A stretch of DNA of 64,000 bases from an uncultured Eubacteriales bacterium (lineage in GTDB: Bacteria; Bacillota; Clostridia; Christensenellales; CAG-314): NCBI GenBank assembly GCA_900544545.1, contig UQVY01000011.1, positions 1 through 64,000 of the forward strand, read 5' to 3'. Below are positions 36,901-45,700 of the stretch, one piece after another. Position 1 is the stretch's first letter. The number at the start of each line of letters is the position of its first letter. The position numbers were made by a program, and so were the translations under genes. The notes under the pieces were generated by a model. The model saw only the letters and a list, made by a program, of their open reading frames with translations. It had not been told where the DNA came from and made no database searches.

Positions 36901-39900
36901 GGATATATCAAAATCTTAAAAAAGATATTTATACTGAGGAAGAATTCCCGATCTTTATAGATATGGACGCACCCACGCTGATTGATGCGGCTTACCGTGA
37001 GGAGAATGGAAGAAAGTATCTCGATTTTGAGCTTTTTGATAATCATTTTCTCTGTTATATGCGTGTGTTTGACGGAAATATGAAAAAACAAAAGGCGTTG
37101 AGCAAATGTATTCCGATTTATAATGCGCAGAAAAATACAGTTAACAACGTTACTCTCGATATAACCGATTACTATGAAAGCAGAACGAACGACACGCTGA
37201 CAATCAGATTCTGCGATTACGCGGGAAATCCCATCGAATACGATTTCCGTTTCGGTGAGTCCGAAGAAACGGTGAACAGCAATAATCGGTATCAGGATTC
37301 AGTACAGAATATTGCAAAAAACGATCAATATGCGGTGATGACTTCCACGATGAAGTTTTCTGCAGGTAACGTTAAACCGTTATCGGAGGACGAACCCGAA
37401 TTCGTAGTGGAAGACGGCGTTTTGAAGAAGTATAACGGTAAAGGCGGAGAGGTTGTTATTCCGGACGATGTTTCGGTCATTGCGGAAAACGTGTTCTACG
37501 GCAATAAAACGATAACGAAGCTTATCCTTTCGGAAGGCGTTACGGAAATCTCGAAAAATGCTTTCGCGTTTTGCAGCGAATTAACGGAGATTGTTTTTAA
37601 CGGCAATCTGAAAAAAATCGGCGAAGCGTCGTTTGCTATGACGCAAAAACTTGAAAAGGTCAATTTTGAAGCCCTTGAAAAAATCGAATCGATTAAATCG
37701 AAAGCATTTTTGGCGGCAGGCTTGAAGGAGCTTACCATTCCCGAAAATTTCGGAAGTATTACACTGGAGTATCTGTCGTTTTCTCTGATGCAGAAGCTTC
37801 AGAGGCTTACGATAAACGCGCCCATAAAGCTTCAGGGAACGTTTATTTATCTGCCCGAATTGCTGACAGTAGATTTCAACGAGCAGATTTCAAGCGATTT
37901 TTCATGGAGCAATCCGTTTGCTCAGAAGTTGGATTTCATAGCTCTCGATAAACTGATTACGGTCAACGTGAACGTAGACGTCAAAGAGTTCGGATTAAAC
38001 AATACATCGGACTCCGTCGCTTCGATGTTCGTAAGTTGTCCTGCACTCAGGGAAGTTAATTTTTACGGAGAGGTAGAAAAATTCGGCAGCAAACCGCACT
38101 CCTTTTATGTGGAAAGCATTTTTTCGGATTGCGCCGCGCTTGAATCAGTGGTTTTCCATAAAAAGCTCGGAATGGTTCAGCAGAAGATAGCGCCCGCTTC
38201 GTTGTCTGCAAAATTCGTAGTTCCCGAAACCAATTCTTTCAATACGGTCGATGAAAGCGGAGTGCTGTACGATAAGGATAAAACATGGATGATAATGCCT
38301 CCCGCATGGGATTATGAAGGCACGTTCGTCGTTCCCGAAAGTGTATGTAAGCTTGCCGACGCACAGTTTTCCGACGGATTGTATGCGAAAGCAGAATATA
38401 CGTGTTCCGTAACCGAAGAGGAGTACTCCGTATCTGTGAAGCTGAATTATGAGCTTCCCGATAGGGAAATACATCTTACGGGAGTAAAGCTCAACGACAA
38501 TATTACGGTTATACCTAAGTACTGCTTTATGAACTGTACCGGCTTAAAGAGTATGGACAGCATAGATTGGAACGGGGCAAAGATTAATTACTACGGTGAG
38601 AACGCTTTCTATAATTCTATTCGCAATTTGGTGTTCCCCGATGACGGAGATGAAATATACGTTGCCGGTTATTTTGACGGCGACGCCAACCTTGAAAGCG
38701 TTGTATTCCCGAGAAAAACAAAATTTGCGACCTCGTGGGAGGATGTACGGGAGCCGTCTTTTGCTGAATGCATCAATCTGAAATATGTGGATTATCCGCT
38801 TAATTACGACGTAATTGGTCGCGACAATTTCAAAAACTGCTATAACCTCGAAAAGATAAGATTCAACGGTATTATAATCAGTAGCGGAAGCTTTGTTAAC
38901 TGTTACAACTTAAAGGAGATAGAGGATTGGGGCGATCTTGACAAGAGATATATTTCTCCGACAAGACCGGTGCCCGGCTACGGAATGTTCGATAATCCTT
39001 ACGTATTGGAGATGGGATCTTTTAGTGATTGCTATGCTCTCGAAAGCTTCAAGCTCCCCGGTACTATAATGAGCAGGTACGGTTATGACAGTATGGAATA
39101 TCTGGTAAACTGTACGTCTCTCAGAACGATTGAGATCGGACGCGATTTTGAAGGAGTAGGTTACTATTTTATGGGTAATATCGGTTTAAAGGAGTTTTCA
39201 ATTGACAGATTATTCCCGGGTTGCCCTATTGAAGACTTTATTATAGAGGAGGGCAATGCGTATTACTCGAGTATCGACGGATCTATTTATAATGCGGATG
39301 GCAGTGAGCTGCTGTACTATTCGCCGTATAAGAAGGCGGAGGAGCTGATTCTTCCGGAATCGTGCCTGTCAATTGCTTCCGAATCGGAAACTCTTAGATT
39401 GTCATGGGAAAATATAGCAAAGCAGGGCAAAAACTACAGAGGTATATTCGAGGATAATACGAGCCTGAAGAAGGTAACTGCCTTATCGGTAACAAGCATC
39501 GGTGCTTATGCTTTCCGTAATTCCGTGATAGAAAAAATCGAAATGCCGTTGCTCGACGTTATAGGAGTAGCTGCTTTCGAGAATTGCACAAGACTCGTAA
39601 GCTTCGATTTAAATAATCTGCACGAAATCGATGAAAACGCATTTAGAAACAGCGGTTTGCGTGAAGTAAATCTCAATAACGTGGCGTATGTTTTCAGTTA
39701 CGCTTTCCGTGGCTGCAGTCAGCTTGAAAGGGTTACCTTAGGAAACTGTGAAGGCTTTAATTTTGCGCAGGCATTCTATCAGTGCGACAATATTGAAGAA
39801 ATCGTTCTTACCGATGAATGCAGAGCGTTTGTTATAACGGACGGAATCCTTTATAATGCCGAGCAGACCATACTTTACAGGAGCATCAGAGATAAGAACG

Positions 39901-40235
39901 CCGAAAAATACGACCTGATTATTCCCGACGACGTAAAGATCGTAAGTCAGGAAGCTTTCAAAAACGATAATAGTTTAAGAAGCGTTACTTTCGGAAAAGG
40001 AGTCGGGGTTATCGGAGAAAAGGCATTCTGGGGATGTGAAAATATAGAAAAACTTGTCTTTACGGCAGAAAAAGCACCTGTGCTTCAAAGCCGTTATGAA
40101 AAAGGACGCAGATACAGTTACGACCAGTTTATCAGGAGCATAAGCGATGAACAACTCGATATAGAGATCGTTATTCCCGAGGACGCTTCGTACAGGACGT
40201 TTATTTGGCAGCTGTATTTCGGTATAACAAATTGA
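33981..40235 (+). CDS. Giant lipoprotein subtilase with BspA-like repeats (2084 aa)
   Basis: A lipobox (LAAC, residues 24-27) anchors this S8 protease outside the cell. After a propeptide-like segment (about 50-170) the subtilisin triad is Asp206 (VIDSGLDYTH), His291 (HGTHVAG) and Ser623 (SGTSMASPN), with a PA-type insert between His and Ser as in lactocepins. Beta-sandwich segments follow to about residue 1120. From about 1135 to the end run BspA-type LRR units such as VSVIAENVFYGNKTITKLIL and VTEISKNAFAFCSELTEIVF. GTGAAAAGAAG precedes the ATG with AAAAGGAG upstream. It probably cleaves host or community proteins and binds them through the repeats; substrates are unknown. Confidence 0.92.
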   Translation: MKTKVKGIRCLVILLACLILVLSLAACGNRNANRTTQNNRLSFTQNRSGFSIETFDEENTVERKGYSDGDIVNAIVLVNEKSLAESCLERKNTCSLSEYAKSAEGQTLVEAMLSEQDTVIDNLCKSETECKIKQRYTTLFNGFCIQVRYGSTERIRRMEGVSEVLICETFEIPTTYQTEVFVNAVTGMLKNKSSYQGEGMVAAVIDSGLDYTHSAFMTMPECGEMLKSDISDISEYLMANYGYGNDFGGEDLYMNPKIVYAFDYADNDTDVKVAVEDSMGLMKMDSSSLYHGTHVAGILVGNDEVIRAAAPEAQLAFMKVASDKTGSMAMNDILAAVSDACMLGVDVINMSLGSDCGPVEYVNPAYDIVNRVYAVTEKLGIALCVSAGNASFAPNSYGATRQHSSASAPDNGVIGFPSSSPAALSVGSSMHISAPVVVLNGERVPVYNVGFEEGGVQWHSDILSKLDGMFDYELVPEYGSLESDYEGLNLRGKIAVVNNEKNVNETEINKKVELVKNAGAVGVIFFFSEGSIKNIILDTDYPAAVLPSEFIDRITENPVGKIVFNKKDAIYNMSEFSSWGPTSDLDIGIDISAPGSDIWSSMPTAYVDIGGQPYPYAYLSGTSMASPNVSSAYIVVSQYVKEKYPELTNRERVELVNRLIMSTAEEMVKLDGTPFSPRHQGAGVVNIENAVKTKAYLSVIGSNRVKLNLGSDIQKEGIYTLSFNLVNTSDSSLRYRIDVKAITEQILDGCMMNNSYALRGTEFRITVKNGSLDGDVVTVDGKETAKIKVVVVLSEEDKAYMNENFANGIYVEGFVKLYALEDGIDLSIPYIAFFGDWDRVPLVEENGIEIFLRSLNPNGNYGKFPIHPRNVENGFEIPEVDNEHMALGNGFLVYSDEQSVKNIGFDSIVLRLRRNVEYMTLSLVDPENDTLFFAMQGYDLRKAPYNPSISLVDISVLGDNMLMANNQTMVFKVRIYQNLKKDIYTEEEFPIFIDMDAPTLIDAAYREENGRKYLDFELFDNHFLCYMRVFDGNMKKQKALSKCIPIYNAQKNTVNNVTLDITDYYESRTNDTLTIRFCDYAGNPIEYDFRFGESEETVNSNNRYQDSVQNIAKNDQYAVMTSTMKFSAGNVKPLSEDEPEFVVEDGVLKKYNGKGGEVVIPDDVSVIAENVFYGNKTITKLILSEGVTEISKNAFAFCSELTEIVFNGNLKKIGEASFAMTQKLEKVNFEALEKIESIKSKAFLAAGLKELTIPENFGSITLEYLSFSLMQKLQRLTINAPIKLQGTFIYLPELLTVDFNEQISSDFSWSNPFAQKLDFIALDKLITVNVNVDVKEFGLNNTSDSVASMFVSCPALREVNFYGEVEKFGSKPHSFYVESIFSDCAALESVVFHKKLGMVQQKIAPASLSAKFVVPETNSFNTVDESGVLYDKDKTWMIMPPAWDYEGTFVVPESVCKLADAQFSDGLYAKAEYTCSVTEEEYSVSVKLNYELPDREIHLTGVKLNDNITVIPKYCFMNCTGLKSMDSIDWNGAKINYYGENAFYNSIRNLVFPDDGDEIYVAGYFDGDANLESVVFPRKTKFATSWEDVREPSFAECINLKYVDYPLNYDVIGRDNFKNCYNLEKIRFNGIIISSGSFVNCYNLKEIEDWGDLDKRYISPTRPVPGYGMFDNPYVLEMGSFSDCYALESFKLPGTIMSRYGYDSMEYLVNCTSLRTIEIGRDFEGVGYYFMGNIGLKEFSIDRLFPGCPIEDFIIEEGNAYYSSIDGSIYNADGSELLYYSPYKKAEELILPESCLSIASESETLRLSWENIAKQGKNYRGIFEDNTSLKKVTALSVTSIGAYAFRNSVIEKIEMPLLDVIGVAAFENCTRLVSFDLNNLHEIDENAFRNSGLREVNLNNVAYVFSYAFRGCSQLERVTLGNCEGFNFAQAFYQCDNIEEIVLTDECRAFVITDGILYNAEQTILYRSIRDKNAEKYDLIIPDDVKIVSQEAFKNDNSLRSVTFGKGVGVIGEKAFWGCENIEKLVFTAEKAPVLQSRYEKGRRYSYDQFIRSISDEQLDIEIVIPEDASYRTFIWQLYFGITN

Positions 40236-40291
40236 TACCTTTCGCAATCAGCGGCACTGTAAGTTGCATTACGGTCGCATAGTACCTTCCT

Positions 40292-40322
40292 TGAAAGACT
40301 CCGGGAAACCGGAGTCTTTGCT
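40292..40322 (+). terminator. Terminator of giant subtilase 1
   Basis: AAAGACTCCGGGAAACCGGAGTCTTT is a near-perfect 11-bp stem with a GAAA-type loop, 58 bp after the stop codon. Confidence 0.8.
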
Positions 40323-40472
40323 ATAAAAAACGCCGGCATTTTATCGTTCGGAACAAGTAATATTCGTCGTTTTATTTTTTTGTTTTCCGCGGACTTGAAT
40401 AATTCTCAGAAAATATGTATAATTTAATGGCTTTTTAGTGCAGGGTATTTGAATTTATAGGAGAAAAAAGAA

Positions 40473-40991
40473 ATGATCGGAAGGGAAAAAACGTTTACAG
40501 ACGCAAAAATACATAATATTTCGCCGATTTTTGATAAAAACAGCAGGACTCTTATTCTCGGAAGCTTTCCCTCGGAGGTGTCGAGGGATGCGGTTTTTTA
40601 TTACGCTCATCCGCAAAACAGATTCTGGAAAGTTCTGGCGGCTGTTTACAATTTGTATCCTCCGCAAACGAATGAGGAAAAAATCAGGCTGATTTTGAAT
40701 AACAATTTGGCACTGTTCGACGTTATAGGGCAGTGTGAGATCACAGGAAGCTCTGACGCGTCGGTAAAAAACGTTGCGGTAAACGATTTGAGCGTAATAA
40801 CCGATGTCGCGGATATAAAACGTGTTTTTTTGAACGGAAAGGTCGCGTGGAGATTCTTCAACCGCTTTTATCCGGGCTACGCAATCGAAAGCTCATATCT
40901 GCCTTCTACAAGTGCGGCAAATGCCGTTTGGACGCTCGAAAGACTGATCGAAAAATGGCAGATTATTAAATCGGACCGGAATGGAGAGTGA
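40473..40991 (+). CDS. DNA-deoxyinosine (hypoxanthine) glycosylase
   Basis: This 172-aa enzyme belongs to the uracil-DNA-glycosylase superfamily. It has GSFPS at residues 30-34, YYAHPQNRFW at 43-52 and LPSTSAAN near 145, the signature of the family 6 hypoxanthine-DNA glycosylases. It would remove deaminated adenine (hypoxanthine) from DNA. TAGGAG precedes ATG 40473. It is complete. Confidence 0.85.
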   Translation: MIGREKTFTDAKIHNISPIFDKNSRTLILGSFPSEVSRDAVFYYAHPQNRFWKVLAAVYNLYPPQTNEEKIRLILNNNLALFDVIGQCEITGSSDASVKNVAVNDLSVITDVADIKRVFLNGKVAWRFFNRFYPGYAIESSYLPSTSAANAVWTLERLIEKWQIIKSDRNGE

Positions 40992-41074
40992 CACGGAGAG
41001 CCGTCGGAAGATTTTTATATTATAAAAAAACAAACCTCACGAAAAAATAAAAAAGTCAAGAAGGTAGTGACAGG

Positions 41075-41330
41075 ATCGTTGAAATTACGGTAAATACCAA
41101 AGACGGGCAGTCCTTCAAATATAACAGCCAAGCCGAGACAATCAGAAAGTTAAAGCTCGCAGCGGGGCTGTCACAAGAGCAAGCCGCCGAAAAGGCGGAA
41201 ATTAAGGCGCAGGCTGGCAAAAATACGAATGCAGCGAGCGGAGCGCACGCCGAAAGACGATATACTGAAACGCATAGCGGGCGTATTGCAAGTCGATATT
41301 AATGTTTTAACGAGTTTTTCGGGTATTTAA
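41075..41330 (+). pseudogene. Decayed XRE/Cro-type HTH gene
   Basis: Three frames together give one HTH protein: IRKLKLAAGLSQEQAAEKAE, then WQKYECSERS, then PKDDILKRIAGVLQVDINVL with a stop at 41330. Two single-base shifts at about 41213 and 41255 break it. No valid start is visible. It resembles the N-terminal antitoxin/regulator type, but its partner is absent. The terminator-like hairpin at 41342-41373 follows. Confidence 0.7.
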
Positions 41331-41341
41331 GCACCGAATCG

Positions 41342-41378
41342 GCAAAAAGGCGGAATATCCTCCGTCTTTTTGCTATAC
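41342..41378. terminator. Terminator-like hairpin
   Basis: Arms GCAAAAAGGCGGA and TCCGTCTTTTTGC flank a 6-nt loop. From here to 41758 (about 380 bp) I see no gene or clear signal. Confidence 0.65.
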
Positions 41379-41758
41379 CAGAAAAACGACGTATTCACGC
41401 CAGTTTCCGGCAAGAACCGCAGCCATTGAAAATTCCGTGCGTAAGCTATAAAAGTACAAATAAACGATTGTATGTAAACCTGCTTGCGGTAGCTAATATC
41501 CTTTTAGATATAAGGCTAATTAAGCGTAAAATCCGAGTCGGATTCAATGCGGCGGAAGTTTAGCCGTTCACATGATAAAATCTATTTGTAGTAAAAAGAA
41601 CAGGCTCCTTTTTAGTGGAAAAACTATAATCTATATGCCCGACAAAAGCAACAGCCGTTTACGGCAAGGGAAAGGGCGATTCTGCGCGGAAACGATTTTG
41701 CAAAAAAGACGTTTTTTTGTATAGCGGAGCGGAATGCCCGAAGCAAGACGGTTGCGGC

Positions 41759-42226
41759 TTATTTAAGCTTGGTAAGAATAGTTTTGAGCTTCATCAGGCA
41801 GTCGTTGAGAGTATTCAGCTCTTCCCCGGTCAATACGCTTAAGGAATCTGCTACGTATTCGTCCAAGCGGCTGTTATATGAGTCGGATACACGGTCCAGC
41901 TTTTCGGTTGTGCACACTTTGATGATGCGACGGTTGTTCTCGTCAAAAATACGACGTAAGTATCCGGCGGTCACAAGCTTGTTGACCGGGCGGGTTAAAC
42001 GTTGATTCGATACGCCCAGTTGATGGGCAAGCTGCGTCATCGTCAACTGCTTATGACCTTCAAGCGCCACAAAAATAAGCGTATCCAACGCGGTGAAATT
42101 GAAATAAACCTCCGATCTGCTGTCGTTATGTAAGGCAGTAGGACGTACAAGCTTGGTCTGAAGCAAGATCAATACATTATTCGATACGTCGCCTAACCCG
42201 GCAATAAACTCTTTATTGATTATCAT
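41759..42226 (-). CDS. MarR-family regulator 2
   Basis: This protein of about 155 aa has a MarR winged helix (LTMTQLAHQLGVSNQRLTRPVNKLVTAGYLRR). The ATG at 42226 fits AGAGG 9 nt upstream better than the first ATG at 42235. It is divergent from the 2446-aa subtilase and has its own promoter at 42413-42441. The gap between the two promoters carries an AAGTAATT/AATTACTT inverted repeat, a likely operator for both genes. Ligand unknown. Confidence 0.87.
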   Translation of the reverse strand: MIINKEFIAGLGDVSNNVLILLQTKLVRPTALHNDSRSEVYFNFTALDTLIFVALEGHKQLTMTQLAHQLGVSNQRLTRPVNKLVTAGYLRRIFDENNRRIIKVCTTEKLDRVSDSYNSRLDEYVADSLSVLTGEELNTLNDCLMKLKTILTKLK

Positions 42227-42412
42227 TATCAGCATCCTCTGTTATTTTAGCATACGATGAACCCGGTTAACTGACAGCCGACAGAGCGTCGAAACATACT
42301 ACAGAACCCCCTAAAGCTCTGTTTACGGTCTCTCTCGGGGTAAAGATACCCTTAATCGCACTAAAACAATCATAACAGTAACATAATTTTTTCATTGATG
42401 AAATTGATGGAT

Positions 42413-42441
42413 ATTATATACTTTCTGTCCGATATTGTCAA
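42413..42441 (-). promoter_or_regulatory. Promoter TTGACA-N17-TATAAT of MarR gene 2
   Basis: Reading leftward: -35 at 42441-42436 and -10 at 42418-42413, both perfect consensus with 17-bp spacing. The leader to the MarR start is about 180 nt long. Confidence 0.85.
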
Positions 42442-42449
42442 GTGAATAA

Positions 42450-42497
42450 AAGTAATTAGGCTATAATAATTTCAAAAAAATTGATATTAAATTACTT
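42450..42497. promoter_or_regulatory. Inverted repeat between divergent promoters (candidate operator)
   Basis: AAGTAATT at 42450-42457 is mirrored by AATTACTT at 42490-42497, the latter reaching into the -35 of the subtilase promoter. A similar AAGTAATT...TACTT motif lies near 32840, upstream of the other MarR-subtilase pair. Confidence 0.5.
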
Positions 42498-42524
42498 GAC
42501 ATATTAAAACTCTGATGATATTAT
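42496..42524 (+). promoter_or_regulatory. Promoter TTGACA-N17-TATTAT of giant subtilase 2
   Basis: -35 at 42496-42501, -10 at 42519-42524. The predicted leader of about 230 nt (42531-42762) contains several GC-rich inverted repeats, for example GTTTGC...GCAAAC at 42713-42734 just before the SD site. Confidence 0.82.
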
Positions 42525-42762
42525 ATAAAATATCACAACTGTTGAATATAAACTTTGTTTAATATTTTGTTGCATTTGGGGCGCAGGTTCTCGGGCGCAG
42601 AGAATCGTTTGACATTAACGGTCGGGTATTGCCGCTATGACTGACAGCCGGGACGTCGGATCGTTTGAAAAGACTTTAATCGTAAAGATTTACCGCGGAC
42701 GCAATCGGGATGCGTTTGCCGGCGGTGGAGCAAACAATATAATTTTTTAGGAGGAAATGAAA

Positions 42763-45700
42763 ATGAATTCGAGAAGCAAGCTAAGCTTTACCGGACTTTT
42801 TATGATAATTATATTATTGATTATCGCGATGAATTGCCCGGTAGCCTTTGCGGCGGATTGCGAGGATGAAATCCTTGTGGTCGGTAACGCGTTAACCTCT
42901 TCGACAGTGCGCGGAATAACCGAAATCGATGAAGATCAATTGGTTTGGGTTATCGTGAAGGTGGACGAAAGGTCGCTTGTCGACGCAAATCAAACCGGCA
43001 TACAATGGAGAGATTTTTTGGCTTCGGAGCAGGGGCGTTTGTTCAGATTCGAGCTTGAAAAGTCTCAGGACGATATACTATGCAAAATCCGTGAGTCCGG
43101 CTTGGATTATCGGTTGGGTTATAGTTATTATACCTTATTTAACGGTTTTTCTTTGAAAATCAGATACGGGGACCTCGGTGCGATCAGAAACATTAAGGGC
43201 GTTTCCGATACTGTGCTTTCCGACTGGTATGCTGCGCCTACAGCCGAGCAAAGCATTATGCACGCAAGATATTTTGCGGAATCGGTTCGGAAGTATACGG
43301 GCAAGGGAATGTCCGTAGCGGTGCTCGATACCGGTGTAAACTATGAACACACCGCTTTTGCGAAAGCTCCCGAATACGTTGCGTATACGGAAAGTCAGAT
43401 TTTGGATCTTATCGATGAATTGGGACTCCGCGGTTCTTACGTAAGTCCCAAGATTCCCTACGCATTCGATTATGCGGACGGAGATTCCGACGTTTATCCG
43501 GACAATCAGCACGGTACGCACGTATCCGGTATTTCCGTAGGTTCGGACGACGTTATCTGCGGAGCGGCGCCGGACGCTCAGCTTATCGCCATGAAAGTAT
43601 TTGCCAACGGTACGGGAAACGCATATCAGACCGATATAGTCAAGGCGGTCGAGGACGCCGTGCTTCTCGGTGTCGATGCTATCAATCTCAGCTTGGGTTC
43701 CAACGCGGGCTTTACTGTTGAGCGTGACAGCAGCGCTCAGTTCATCGACGCCGTTTACAATATGGCGGGAAGGAGCGGCGTATTCGTATGCTGCTCGGCA
43801 GGTAACGGTTACAGCAGTGCGTTCGGTATAGAAGGCGGCGGAGCTTTTCCTCAAAATCCCGATTACGGAATTCTTGCTTCTCCTTCGACATATACCGGCT
43901 CGTTCTCCGTTGCAAGCATAGATACATATGAGATTTTCTCTCTGGAAGCAAGAGGCGAAAAGTTTACTTATACCGAGACCGTTAACGAGGATCGCGTTAA
44001 GAATATGCTGATGGACGTGTTCCTGAAGGAGTGCGGATACGGCGATTACGATTACGTAACCGTAGGCGGATACGGCGAGGAAGGCGATTATGAAGGTCTG
44101 GACGTAAAAGGAAAGGTTACGTTGGTCAAGCGCGGCGAAATATCCTTTGAAGAAAAAGCAAGAATCGCGTCCGAGAACGGAGCTGTATTCTGTTTGGTCT
44201 GGAATAATGAGAACACAGGAATCAACCCTATGGTCACAAATATAACCATACCGGTAGTTATCATCGATAAATACATCGGCGAATATCTTGCCGGAGCGGA
44301 CGGAGGCGTTCTTTCTTTTTCGGAATCAAACAGAACGATCGGTATGTCCGATTTTTCGTCGTGGGGTACTACGGCAGACCTTGACCTGAAGCCCGATTTA
44401 ACGGCACCCGGTGGCGGAATTTACAGCGCATACGGCGATTCTTACACTTCGATGAGCGGAACGAGTATGGCTTCTCCTTACGTTGCAGGCGCAGCGGTCA
44501 GTGCGAAGCAGTACGTTCGCGAGGTGTTCGGTTACGGCCTGACTCCCAAAGAGGAGCAAGGATTGGTTTACAGCTTACTTATGAGTACCGCGGATATTGT
44601 ATACGACGCATACGGTAATCCTTATCCGGTCAGAAAACAGGGGGCGGGGCTGATAAATCCCGAAGCGGCATATTCCACGAAGGTTATGCTTGCCGTCCGC
44701 GGATCGGAAAGAGCAAAGATACGGCTCGGTGACGATAAGGACAGAGTCGGCGCCTATAACATAGCTTTCGATGCAGTCAATTTCTCCGACGAAGATGTCG
44801 AATATACAGTTGACGTTCTGACTTTATACGAAAGGATCCGTTTCGATAACATTTTGTCCGGTTATGCAGGCACATTGTCTCCCGAGATCAGGGTTATCTG
44901 TAACAACGACATTACCGACGGCGTCGTACGTATCGGAGCAAACAGCGTTGCTTCGATAATCATTTCCGTAGTTCTTTCCGAGGAAAGCAAGCTGTTTCTT
45001 AATGAGAACTATGTCAACGGAGCGTTTATCGAGGGCTTTGCAAGACTCAGCGCCGACGGTGAACCGGCATTAAGTATTCCCTATCTGACTTTTTACGGAG
45101 ACTTTGCCGCAATACCGGCGTTTGACTCCGACGTATACGATGATGAGAAATGTCAGGTTTATGAAACGCGTTTGCTGGGGCTTCTCGGCAATACTAATGT
45201 CGTTCAGATGGGCAGATACTGCTATGAGCTTCCCGAAGGATATGAGATGCCCGAGGACGACCCCGATAAAATCGCTCTTTCTTATTTCAACGGCGCGGTG
45301 AACACGTTTTACCAGATTCAGGCGGGATTGTTAAAGAATATATCCAGATTGGAATATACGGTTACCGATAAGTATACCGGTGAAGCCGTTTGGTCCGGAG
45401 AAACCTACAACGTAAAGAAGAGCTACTTCAGTGTTGAACAGAATGCGCTTTACGTTGCGCCCGTTAACGCGGATCTGAAGGTTTCGAAGATGAATCTTTC
45501 CAACAATCAGGAATTGCTTCTGACGCTCAGAGCATATTCCTGTTACGATGAAAGCGTTTACGATCAGGTTGAATATCCCATTACCGTTGATTTCGAGTAT
45601 CCCCGTCTTATGGGACACTCTTTCAGGCAGGAGGACGGGAGGATCATTCTTGACCTGCAGGTCTTTGACAACCAGTATCTGCAGGACATTCAGATTTACA

